Below, piece after piece: positions 1 through 5,467 of a stretch of DNA of 6,220 bases. How positions within the stretch are numbered: the stretch's first letter is position 1; each line of letters opens with the position of its first letter. Both the position numbers and the translations under genes were made by a program. The notes under the pieces were generated by a model that did not search any database, was not told the origin of the DNA, and worked only from the letters and a program-made list of their open reading frames with translations. Source of the DNA: Planctomycetota bacterium (lineage in GTDB: Bacteria; Planctomycetota; UBA11346). Location of the stretch: NCBI GenBank assembly GCA_024641365.1, contig JAHEDF010000243.1, positions 1-6,220 of the forward strand. Direction: 5' to 3'.

Positions 1-364
1 CGCCATCATCTTCTTCCATGTCGGCATAGCCGATACCGAGAAATAATTTGACTTCCATGGTTTCATTTGACCAAGCGGAAACGCGAAAACGCAATTCATC
101 AATTGATGAATTAATGGTGGTGTTGACGGCATTTTGTTTGCCTTCATAGACACCGCGTTCATGGTAAATAACGACGTCGAACTTTTGGCCGACTGGGATA
201 ACTAAACCGAAGTTGGTACTGACGCCATCAAAGCGGCTGTCGTCAACTAAGTGGTAGCCTACGCCGAATTCGAAGCCGATCAGCTTGTCGCCTTCTGCGG
301 CTTGTGCACTGGTGGTCATGAACGCACCGGCGAGGACTAAGGATGGGATGAGGGATTTGAGCAT
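1..364 (-). CDS. Secreted, probably outer-membrane beta-barrel protein (5' part, truncated by the left edge)
   Basis: The minus strand is open from an ATG at 364 to the left edge, giving 121 residues with no stop. An SD core AGGAG (372-376) lies 7 nt upstream of the ATG. The N-terminus is a typical Sec signal peptide: MLKS, a hydrophobic stretch of about 15 residues, then SAQA followed by AEG, predicting cleavage after residue 22. The mature part alternates polar and hydrophobic residues (for example GFEFGVGYHLV, NFGLVIPV, ELRFRVSAW, VKLFLGIGYA), as in transmembrane beta strands of small outer-membrane barrels. The SAQA-AEG cleavage region resembles that of the porin-like protein at 2816. The segment after GIGYA is acidic (MEEDD). 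I do not recognise a named family, and the C-terminal strand that would confirm a barrel is outside the window. Coding and export are well supported; barrel topology is inferred. Confidence 0.8.
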   Translation of the reverse strand, partial: MLKSLIPSLVLAGAFMTTSAQAAEGDKLIGFEFGVGYHLVDDSRFDGVSTNFGLVIPVGQKFDVVIYHERGVYEGKQNAVNTTINSSIDELRFRVSAWSNETMEVKLFLGIGYADMEEDDG

Positions 365-371
365 GCTGAAA

Positions 372-404
372 CTCCTAGTAAGGAGGGTTTGTTGTATCTC
401 CTTA
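372..404 (-). promoter_or_regulatory. Leader with mutually exclusive SD-sequestering and SD-freeing hairpins
   Basis: Read on the minus strand, the leader holds three short segments: TAAGGAG (398-404), CTCCTTA (379-385) and the real SD AGGAG (372-376). The middle one can pair perfectly with the first (7 bp, 12-nt loop), leaving the SD free. It can instead pair through CTCCT with the SD (5 bp, 4-nt loop), hiding it. Both pairings are visible in the sequence. That they act as a regulatory switch is inference, and purine-rich SD-like segments pair by chance fairly often. Confidence 0.35.
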
Positions 405-420
405 TAGTTCACACAACTAT
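404..420. repeat. Inverted repeat ATAGTT-N5-AACTAT in the leader of the left-edge gene
   Basis: Perfect 6 bp arms (404-409 and 415-420) flank a 5-nt spacer. The repeat lies just downstream of the predicted transcription start near 429, so it could be a 5' stem-loop of the mRNA or a small operator. It touches the TAAGGAG segment of the leader switch by one base. A function is not shown. Confidence 0.4.
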
Positions 421-435
421 GAGGAAGATCAGGAA

Positions 436-463
436 AAAATAGGAGCGCAGATGCTACGGTCAA
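436..463 (-). promoter_or_regulatory. Candidate sigma70 promoter for the left-edge gene
   Basis: On the minus strand, TTGACC (458-463, 5 of 6 to the -35 consensus) is followed after 16 nt by TATTTT (436-441, 4 of 6 to the -10). Transcription would begin near 429 and give a leader of about 65 nt before the ATG at 364. It is the best promoter-like pair I found in this gap, but the -10 is only moderate. Confidence 0.4.
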
Positions 464-822
464 TACTTTTGTTTACTAATTTTACATAAGTTCAACATTG
501 ACAGTAACTTAAATATACAACTGGTGGCTTTGATCATCCCCTATTAAAGATCATAGCTATACAAAAACCATGCTTTTTCTTTGTTAATTACCTACTTTTT
601 AATCAAAATTTTATCCGGTTAAACTTAGAGAATATTGCTTAAAAAGGCATCAATTCGTTTTTTACCCTGATTAGAGCATGTAAAAACAAGTGGGTTCATA
701 AAGTAAAGGAGTAATGCGTTTATTTAGGAGGTTTATTCATTTAATTTGATAAAACCTAGGGGCCGCATGCGACAAACATGTAAAATATAACACCTTGATG
801 CCAATAAAAATTAAGCCATCAA

Positions 823-860
823 TAACCATTATTTAAAAATAATTTTTTAAATAATGGTTA
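823..860 (-). terminator. 17 bp AT-rich perfect palindrome downstream of trpE, possible weak terminator
   Basis: TAACCATTATTTAAAAA (823-839) is the exact reverse complement of 844-860, with a 4-nt loop. It begins 38 nt past the trpE stop in the direction of trpE transcription. Only two of the 17 pairs are G-C. No T-run follows immediately, although a looser TTTTT lies about 12 nt further on. It therefore could terminate weakly or protect the 3' end of the mRNA, but it is not a canonical intrinsic terminator. Confidence 0.4.
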
Positions 861-897
861 ATATAATGTTAATAAAATAATACCATTTTTCTTATTA

Positions 898-2370
898 TTA
901 AAATTGCGCAGCCCGCGCAATCGCCATTAACGTCGCCCGTGCTTTTCGTAACGTTTCTTCATATTCACTCGCCGGATCACTGTCGGCGACAACCCCAGCA
1001 CCAGCGTGCACATGGACATGACCTGGCGTTAATATCGCTGTCCGAAGCGCAATGCAGGTATCTAAATTACCACGAAAATCTAAATAGCCGACAGCGCCAG
1101 CATAGGGGCCGCGTTTGACCGGTTCTAATTCATCAATGATTTGCATGGCACGTACTTTTGGTGCGCCGCTCACCGTGCCTGCTGGGTGACAACAACGTAG
1201 TGCATCTAAAGCGTCTAAATCATCTCGTAAATCGCCTTCGACATGGCTAACTATATGTTGGACATGGCTATAACGCTCAATGACCATGCATTCAGTTAAT
1301 TTAACCGAACCCGCTTTGCACACATGTCCCACATCATTGCGGCCGAGATCAATTAACATGGTATGTTCAGCGCGCTCTTTTGGATCATTTAGCAGGATTT
1401 TACCGAGCTTTTCGTCTTCTTCAGGTGTCGCACCGCGCAGCGCCGTTCCGGCAATCGGACGTAAAGCTACGCGCCCATCTTCAACGCGAACCAATAATTC
1501 TGGGCTGGCGCCAACTAAGGCAGATTCACCGAGTTTTAAACAAAATAAATAGGGACTGGGATTTAAACTGCGCAAGCTGCGATACACTTGGAATGGCGTT
1601 AATTGACACTCAGCTGTAAGTCGCTGACTCAGCACAACCTGAAACGCATCGCCGGCCTTAATATATTCCTGAATGCGACGCACCCCCTCCTGAAATTTTT
1701 GCGGATCGGTGTGCTGCTGATATGATAATTCTTTGCCACTGCCAACTTCAACTAATTGTGAGGTATGTGGTTGGTCGAGCTGCGCTTGCAATTGATCCAA
1801 TTCTTTTGTCGCTGCCGCGTAAGCATCGGCCACCGATAGTCCGGTGGTTAAATCCAAATGGGTAATTAATAAAACGTGATTATAACTATGATCAAAAATC
1901 AAAACGGTATCGTACCGACATAAATGAACATCAGGCAAGTGCAGATGATCCGGTGGGCAATCCGGTAATGGCTCCATCATGCGCACGGTGTCATAAGATA
2001 AATAACCCACCAGGCCGCCGCTAAAACGAGGTAACTCTTTCAGATGCGGTGACCGATAAGGTTTTAAGTAGGCACGTATCGCACTGTAGGGATCGCCGGA
2101 TAAAGTTTCGCTGGATCCATCATCGCGATAAAGCGTCAGCGTTTTGAGATCGCCAATTAATCGCGCGCGCGGCGCAACACCAACCATGCTGTAACGCGCC
2201 ACACGCTCACCCCCGACCACGCTCTCAAATAAAAACGCGTACGGTTCATTCTCAAAACGAGCCAAGGCACCAACCGGGGTCAGCGCGTCCGCCACCAAAC
2301 GACGCACCACCGGAATGAGCGTATAGCCTTCGTCCGCCAATTTTTGAGCCGCGCCTAAGTCCGGTGTCAT
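898..2370 (-). CDS. trpE: Anthranilate synthase component I
   Basis: The enzyme makes anthranilate from chorismate, the first step of tryptophan synthesis, using ammonia supplied by the glutamine amidotransferase TrpG. From the ATG at 2370 it is 490 residues, the usual size for this family. The N-terminal regulatory domain has the FES motif (about residues 48-50) and GGERVARYSMVG, the region where tryptophan binds in known TrpE proteins. The chorismate-binding domain carries GDAFQVVLSQR (240-250), RPIAGT (304-309), LIDLGRND (339-346), HPAGTVSGAPK (395-405) and HAGAGVV (455-461), so the active-site motifs look intact. The reading frame can be extended 23 codons to a TTG at 2439 with a strong GGGGAGG SD. 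I prefer ATG 2370 because MTPDL followed by LADEGYTLIPV matches the usual TrpE N-terminus and length. Its own SD (AAGAGGAA, 2381-2388) is spaced rather long. No trpG, trpD or trpC is adjacent, so it is probably transcribed alone. PabB and salicylate synthase relatives are less likely given the overall pattern. Confidence 0.95.
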   Translation of the reverse strand: MTPDLGAAQKLADEGYTLIPVVRRLVADALTPVGALARFENEPYAFLFESVVGGERVARYSMVGVAPRARLIGDLKTLTLYRDDGSSETLSGDPYSAIRAYLKPYRSPHLKELPRFSGGLVGYLSYDTVRMMEPLPDCPPDHLHLPDVHLCRYDTVLIFDHSYNHVLLITHLDLTTGLSVADAYAAATKELDQLQAQLDQPHTSQLVEVGSGKELSYQQHTDPQKFQEGVRRIQEYIKAGDAFQVVLSQRLTAECQLTPFQVYRSLRSLNPSPYLFCLKLGESALVGASPELLVRVEDGRVALRPIAGTALRGATPEEDEKLGKILLNDPKERAEHTMLIDLGRNDVGHVCKAGSVKLTECMVIERYSHVQHIVSHVEGDLRDDLDALDALRCCHPAGTVSGAPKVRAMQIIDELEPVKRGPYAGAVGYLDFRGNLDTCIALRTAILTPGHVHVHAGAGVVADSDPASEYEETLRKARATLMAIARAAQF

Positions 2371-2474
2371 GACAAACCGTTTCCTCTTAACAGTGGGACG
2401 CGCACGGTAGAGGCTGTTGTCCTCGCCGAAAGTGACCAAGTACGCGCCTCCCCAACAACATCAAAATGTTTCAT
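2367..2474 (-). CDS. Possible 35-residue leader ORF overlapping the trpE start
   Basis: In another frame, an ATG at 2474 (MKHFDVVGEA and onward) opens 35 codons ending in TGA at 2367-2369. That stop overlaps the trpE ATG as ATGA, the arrangement typical of translational coupling. It contains one Trp codon (residue 13), not the tandem Trp codons of classic trp leader peptides, and its SD is weak (AGG only). It also competes with the alternative TTG reading of trpE over the same bases. It could be a leader peptide or pure chance; I lean to chance unless it is conserved. Confidence 0.2.
   Translation of the reverse strand: MKHFDVVGEARTWSLSARTTASTVRVPLLRGNGLS
2381..2460 (-). promoter_or_regulatory. 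trpE leader with competing RNA pairings
   Basis: On the minus strand several complementary segments precede trpE. TGTTGT (2455-2460) pairs with ACAACA (2415-2420). GAGGC (2446-2450) pairs with GCCTC (2410-2414). GCGCGTAC (2440-2447) pairs with GTGCGCGT (2398-2405) if two G-U pairs are allowed. CCTCT (2409-2413) pairs with AGAGG (2383-2387) inside the trpE SD. The first two cross each other, and the second and fourth share bases, so they cannot all form. This resembles an attenuator or translational switch, but no T-run follows any stem, so classic transcription attenuation is not shown. Confidence 0.3.
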
Positions 2475-2490
2475 CACAACCTGTTGACGC

Positions 2491-2498
2491 CTTATAAT
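2491..2498. promoter_or_regulatory. Overlapping -10-like boxes in both directions upstream of trpE
   Basis: The minus strand reads TATAAG (2491-2496, 5 of 6 to the -10) and would start trpE transcription about 110 nt before its ATG. The plus strand reads a perfect TATAAT (2493-2498). Neither has a good -35 at 16-18 nt. The minus-strand box is the better placed of the two, because a plus transcript would need a leader of about 310 nt before the porin gene. Confidence 0.25.
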
Positions 2499-2550
2499 CA
2501 CTCTTATTCACATAAGTTATGATTTCAGGGCTGTGGTTCTATCGCGCTGT

Positions 2551-2577
2551 CTCATAACCAATTTGTCACATTATGAG
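2551..2577. repeat. Inverted repeat CTCATAA-N13-TTATGAG, possible operator
   Basis: Perfect 7 bp arms at 2551-2557 and 2571-2577 are spaced so that their centres are 20 bp apart, about two helical turns, as for a dimeric regulator. It lies upstream of the candidate trpE -10 near 2493. It does not resemble the known E. coli TrpR operator. Regulator and target are unknown. Confidence 0.3.
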
Positions 2578-2697
2578 TTCGATTGGACCGTAGAGCTGCA
2601 GCCTGCTGGCAGGTGAATCAGCCGTTATGTGTTGCGCATTTAAACAATTGAAATGGTTGCATGGTCGCACATTGTCCTGCGCTCTGTTGTGGCCAGG

Positions 2698-2739
2698 CAA
2701 AGCATAGCACGGGTCATCCCGTCACACTGCTATGCTTTG
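2698..2739. repeat. 12 bp perfect inverted repeat with a nested hairpin upstream of the first porin gene
   Basis: CAAAGCATAGCA (2698-2709) is the exact reverse complement of TGCTATGCTTTG (2728-2739). Inside the 18-nt loop, CGGG-TCAT-CCCG (2710-2721) forms a second stem directly stacked on the first, leaving TCACAC bulged. No T-run follows on either side, so it is not an intrinsic terminator. It may be an operator or an RNA structure, depending on where the porin transcript begins. Confidence 0.55.
2728..2736 (+). promoter_or_regulatory. Candidate extended -10 for the first porin gene
   Basis: TGCTATGCT reads as the extended -10 motif TGn followed by TATGCT (4 of 6). It would give a leader of roughly 70 nt before the GTG at 2816. 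There is no recognisable -35. Because it sits in one arm of the inverted repeat, the same motif occurs facing the other way in the left arm. Confidence 0.25.
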
Positions 2740-2802
2740 AGTGGTCGCGTTGGCGAGCCTGTGTGGGGACCGCCACTGACTTCATAACACCGTCACACCT
2801 TT

Positions 2803-2809
2803 AAGGAGG
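2803..2809 (+). promoter_or_regulatory. Strong Shine-Dalgarno site that fixes the GTG start of the first porin gene
   Basis: AAGGAGG (2803-2809) is a near-perfect SD and lies 6 nt before the GTG at 2816. It supports GTG as the true start and suggests high translation. Confidence 0.85.
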
Positions 2810-2815
2810 ACTGAC

Positions 2816-3979
2816 GTGAATCTTAGATACCTCGTGCCCGCTCTGGGCCTCGCCGCTTTTTCCACCTCTTCAGCATTTGCTGCTGAAGGCATGCCAACCG
2901 TCAGTATTTCTGGCTGGGTTGATGCCGTCGCGCAATACTCGCAAGATGATGATCCTAAAAATGACAACACTGGTACCGCTAAAGACGAAACCAGTGGCAA
3001 TTTCCGCTTTACTGGCGCAGCCAGCTTAAAAGCAAATGCACAAATTACCGATACCTTGATGGGTAAAATTAACCTCTGGTTCGATCCAGGTTCCAATAGC
3101 GTCAACATGCGTGAAGCTTACTGGAACTGGGGCTTTGCTGAAGGCTTTAGTTGGCAAATGGGTAAGTACATTGACCACGTTGGCTGGATTTCCGCAGAAC
3201 CAACTGGTTCAACCTTCTTATTCATCAATGCAGGCACCATTGGCTACACTGCTCCATACGGCAACGATGTGCTTGGTACTGCTTTGAACTTCGCGCCTAT
3301 GGGTTCACCGTTCAGCGGTTCGATTCACGTTACCAATGGTTACTACACCGCAGGTGACGCAAGCTCAGTCGGTTATACTTCAACCACCAGTGGCAATCGC
3401 GAAGATACTGATCTTGGCTACGGCTTAGACCTTATCTTTAATTTACCTGATGGCTTAGGCAGCATTAACGCTGAATTAGCTTATGACACCCATTCAGGTG
3501 ACACGACCAGCTTAGGCGGGAATGTCGCGCCAGGTGCGAATGACTTTGGCGGCGACGTTTTAATGGCTGGCCTTAATGTCACCCTTACCCCAAGTTCCAT
3601 TTTAACCTTTGGCGGTGAAATCATGTATGTCACCGTCGATGACGGTGAAACAGCTGCTGGAGCTCCTGTTCTCAATGGCAAAGACCGTTTGCAAGGTTTG
3701 TTGTTAGCTAATGTCGCATTCGAAGGCGCTCCAATTCCGATGTCCCTTTCAGCATTAGTGCAATACATCACGATTGATTTCAACAACACTGCTCTCACCG
3801 AAAGCGAAGAACGCTTATATGTCGGCGTTTGCTTATTAACCAACCCACTGACGACGACCAATTTCGGCTTAAACTACGAAATTGGCTTCTTTGATAAGTC
3901 GGGCATAAATGGCGGTACTGGCCCAGCTTCTGAAGACAATGGCTTCCACGCAGCTGTAGAAGGCATCGTCAGCTTCTAA
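2816..3979 (+). CDS. Outer-membrane porin-like beta-barrel protein, copy 1
   Basis: The protein has 387 residues and starts with GTG. A Sec signal peptide (MNLRYLVPALGLAAF, then SSAFA followed by AEG) predicts cleavage after residue 22. The mature protein is rich in Gly, Asn, Thr and alternating aromatic or aliphatic residues, with no hydrophobic helix, and ends in VEGIVSF. A terminal Phe is the classic outer-membrane barrel signal read by the BAM complex. A highly conserved block (residues 97-177) includes REAYWNWGFA, GKYIDHVGWISAEPTG, YGNDVLGTALN and TNGYY. Layout and composition resemble the putative beta-barrel porin-2 (OmpL-like, BBP2) group, but this is from memory. The likely role is diffusion of small solutes through the outer membrane; the substrate is unknown. 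Codon use is GC-richer than in copy 2 and, with the strong SD and its own terminator, suggests high expression. One Cys (C339) in a predicted late strand is unusual for a porin. Confidence 0.85.
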   Translation: MNLRYLVPALGLAAFSTSSAFAAEGMPTVSISGWVDAVAQYSQDDDPKNDNTGTAKDETSGNFRFTGAASLKANAQITDTLMGKINLWFDPGSNSVNMREAYWNWGFAEGFSWQMGKYIDHVGWISAEPTGSTFLFINAGTIGYTAPYGNDVLGTALNFAPMGSPFSGSIHVTNGYYTAGDASSVGYTSTTSGNREDTDLGYGLDLIFNLPDGLGSINAELAYDTHSGDTTSLGGNVAPGANDFGGDVLMAGLNVTLTPSSILTFGGEIMYVTVDDGETAAGAPVLNGKDRLQGLLLANVAFEGAPIPMSLSALVQYITIDFNNTALTESEERLYVGVCLLTNPLTTTNFGLNYEIGFFDKSGINGGTGPASEDNGFHAAVEGIVSF

Positions 3980-3992
3980 TTAATAAAGCTGA

Positions 3993-4011
3993 AACTTTCA
4001 CAACGAAAGTT
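3993..4011 (+). repeat. Small hairpin between the copy 1 stop and its terminator
   Basis: AACTTTC (3993-3999) and GAAAGTT (4005-4011) form a 7 bp stem with a 5-nt loop, 13 nt past the stop codon and just ahead of the intrinsic terminator. It may help protect the mRNA 3' end. It is not itself followed by a T-run. Confidence 0.4.
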
Positions 4012-4018
4012 AAATGAC

Positions 4019-4058
4019 ATTTCCCTCTCTAGTAAAAACTAGAGAGGGAAATATTTTT
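4019..4058 (+). terminator. Strong intrinsic terminator of porin copy 1
   Basis: A perfect 15 bp stem (4019-4033 with 4038-4052) with an AAAA loop contains the GC-bearing core CCCTCTCTAG and is followed by ATTTTTAT. It lies about 40 nt past the stop and separates the two porin genes into two transcription units. Confidence 0.9.
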
Positions 4059-4102
4059 ATATACCTGTTATTAAAATAAATTTTATCCACTTATCTCCTA
4101 TT

Positions 4103-4117
4103 CTTCGTTACGAAGGA
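4103..4117 (+). promoter_or_regulatory. Hairpin overlapping the SD of porin copy 2
   Basis: CTTCG (4103-4107) and CGAAG (4111-4115) form a 5 bp stem with a TTA loop. The right arm overlaps the SD AAGGA (4113-4117), which is 6 nt before the GTG at 4124. Folding would partly hide the SD and lower translation. The SD itself is weaker than that of copy 1. A possible extended -10 (TGTTATTAA, 4066-4074) lies upstream without a good -35. Confidence 0.4.
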
Positions 4118-4123
4118 CTACGC

Positions 4124-5287
4124 GTGAAAATTCGCCACTTGCTTCCCATACTAAGTCTCGCCGCCTACATGACTCCCATGCATGCGGAAGACAGCGCTCC
4201 CATGTTATCATATGAAGGCTGGGTTGATGCCATCTTACAATTAGAAAATAACAGCCAAGTTCGTGATAATCCTGCATCCGCTAAGGACAACGCCTCCGGT
4301 TCAATTCGTTTTACTGGTGCTGCAAGTTTAAAAACTAATCTACAAATTACGAATTCCTTGTCTGGCCGGATTAATATGTGGTACGATCCCGGCAGTAACG
4401 ATCTAAATTTACGTGAAGCCTATTGGAATTGGGGCTTCGCAGATGGATTCAGCTGGCAATTTGGAAAATACATTGATCACGTTGGGTGGATTTCTGCAGA
4501 ACCGACAGGTCCAACTTATTTATTTGTTAATGCATCGTATATTGGCTATACGACCACGTACGGTAATGATGTGCTTGGCACTGCTTTAAATATTGCACCG
4601 ATGGGCTCTCCAATAACTGGATCACTTCACTTAACAAATGGTTATTATAGTACCGCCGATGGTGAATCGGTTGGGTACGTTTCAAATCCATCGGCAAATA
4701 GAGAAAATTCTGATGTCGGTTTAGGTGCTGATATTATTTATGCCGTCAATGAACAATTAACAATTAATCTTGAGGCCGTGTACGACATGCATTCGACTGT
4801 TGATACGTACACCAAATTCACTGGTGGCGGATTAGCCAATACCCAACTGGGCGGTGATGTGTTCATGATCGGTTTAAATGCAACCTATCAACCAACATCC
4901 TCCCTCCTTATTGGTGCTGAAATTCAATATTTAGATCTAGGTGAAGTCGAAACGGCCGCAGGCGCGACTTTGTTATTAGGCATTGAACGTTTACAGGGAT
5001 TGCTCGCGATAAATTATAAAATACCGGAATGCCCCCTCAGTTCATCTGTCACACTGATGGGACAAATAATTAATGGTGACTATAGTAAGGCCACAAGTGA
5101 CGCTGATGAGCAACTCTCGCAAATTAGCCTCACATATTTAACAAACCCGTATAAGAATTTAGGTATCAATGCCGAATTTGCTTTATGGCATATTAATAAC
5201 AAAATAGGCTTTGAAGCCGAACCCCCGAATGTTAACCGCGATTACTCCGGCTGGGCATTATCATTAGAAGGTATTGTTAGTTTTTAA
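4124..5287 (+). CDS. Outer-membrane porin-like beta-barrel protein, copy 2
   Basis: This is a paralogue of the upstream gene, also 387 residues and also starting with GTG. The signal peptide (MKIRHLLPILSLAAY, then PMHA followed by EDS) predicts cleavage after residue 21. It ends in LEGIVSF with the terminal Phe of outer-membrane barrels. Residues 95-175 match copy 1 at 66 of 81 positions in my hand alignment (REAYWNWGFA, GKYIDHVGWISAEPTG, YGNDVLGTALN, TNGYY), while the last ~180 residues have diverged, with small insertions and deletions that cancel in length. Codons are markedly more AT-rich (TTA, AAT, ATT) than in copy 1, consistent with lower expression and older divergence rather than a recent duplication. 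One Cys (C303) occurs at a place different from that in copy 1. The likely role is a second solute channel, perhaps with different loop-determined specificity or used under other conditions; this is inference. Confidence 0.85.
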   Translation: MKIRHLLPILSLAAYMTPMHAEDSAPMLSYEGWVDAILQLENNSQVRDNPASAKDNASGSIRFTGAASLKTNLQITNSLSGRINMWYDPGSNDLNLREAYWNWGFADGFSWQFGKYIDHVGWISAEPTGPTYLFVNASYIGYTTTYGNDVLGTALNIAPMGSPITGSLHLTNGYYSTADGESVGYVSNPSANRENSDVGLGADIIYAVNEQLTINLEAVYDMHSTVDTYTKFTGGGLANTQLGGDVFMIGLNATYQPTSSLLIGAEIQYLDLGEVETAAGATLLLGIERLQGLLAINYKIPECPLSSSVTLMGQIINGDYSKATSDADEQLSQISLTYLTNPYKNLGINAEFALWHINNKIGFEAEPPNVNRDYSGWALSLEGIVSF

Positions 5288-5316
5288 TTATTACAATTAA
5301 GCAAGAATGTTTTCCC

Positions 5317-5349
5317 AAAAAGTCCTCGGTAGTACCGAGGACTTTTTTT
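5317..5349 (+). terminator. Strong intrinsic terminator of porin copy 2
   Basis: A 14 bp stem (AAAAAGTCCTCGGT, 5317-5330, with 5334-5347) closed by a 3-nt loop is followed directly by T residues, giving TTTTTTT at 5343-5349. It lies 30 nt past the stop of porin copy 2. A run of A precedes the stem, so it could also work weakly in the reverse direction. Confidence 0.92.
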
Positions 5350-5467
5350 GAGACCGAAATATCTGCTCAGGTGCTTGTCCTTTTGCTCCCAGGTCCATTC
5401 ACCGCCCGCCACGCAGCGCAGCGCGAACGTCCGATTGCCGCCACGCAATCAGCCGCGACAGTCGGCT
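5350..5467 (+). promoter_or_regulatory. GC-rich leader of yaiI with no clear SD or promoter
   Basis: These 118 nt separate the terminator from the yaiI ATG. From about 5400 the sequence is GC-rich, and the frame stays open, but the translated residues are Arg-, Pro- and Gln-rich and look non-coding. AGCCG (5451-5455) and CGGCT (5463-5467) form a 5 bp stem ending one base before the ATG. I see no SD of normal strength and no clear -35/-10 pair, although the preceding terminator means that a promoter should lie here. Confidence 0.35.

Larger units (their letters stand above)
365..897. other. AT-rich intergenic region without a convincing gene
   Basis: This gap of about 530 bp lies between the trpE stop and the start of the left-edge gene, both on the minus strand. 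Apart from the leader elements near 372-463 and the palindrome at 823-860, I see no gene. The only start with an SD nearby is ATG at 714 (plus), which gives 11 codons. Other ORFs are shorter than about 25 codons. Base composition from 440 to 900 is much more AT-rich than the flanking genes, with many A and T runs, and is interrupted by one GC-rich patch near 757-771. Confidence 0.6.
2475..2815. other. Divergent intergenic region between trpE and the first porin gene
   Basis: About 340 bp separate two divergently transcribed genes. The region holds no credible ORF; the best is 26 codons from ATG 2627 without an SD. It carries -10-like boxes near 2493, a 7 bp inverted repeat (2551-2577), a large hairpin-forming repeat (2698-2739) and two copies of CCGTCACAC (2719-2727 and 2790-2798). 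Promoters for both flanking genes must lie here, but I cannot fix either with confidence. Confidence 0.6.

Noticed and set aside
498..519. Plus-strand TTGACA with TATACA as a promoter
   Set aside because: The spacer is only 10 nt, and no plus-strand gene follows within 2 kb.
714..749. Plus-strand mini-ORF (11 codons) after AAGGAG
   Set aside because: The SD is only 2 nt from the ATG, and the ORF is too short to judge in AT-rich DNA.
1280..1619. Plus-strand ORFs of 79 and 90 codons opposite trpE
   Set aside because: They lie antisense to a well-conserved enzyme, lack SD sites and have low-complexity composition rich in Ser and Arg.
2627..2707. Plus-strand 26-codon ORF starting MCCAFKQ
   Set aside because: It has no SD and ends inside the large inverted repeat; likely chance.
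2698..2739. The large inverted repeat as an intrinsic terminator
   Set aside because: There is no T-run on either side and no gene that would end there.
2782..3108. Minus-strand ORF of 108 codons over the start of porin copy 1
   Set aside because: It is a shadow of the porin reading frame, which has a signal peptide, an SD and a paralogue.
3481..3861. Minus-strand ORF of 126 codons inside porin copy 1
   Set aside because: It is a shadow frame; the porin frame is supported by the conserved paralogue and barrel end.
5348..5467. 40-residue N-terminal extension of yaiI from a TTG
   Set aside because: The TTG lies in the T-run of the preceding terminator, the residues look non-coding and the family starts at the later ATG.
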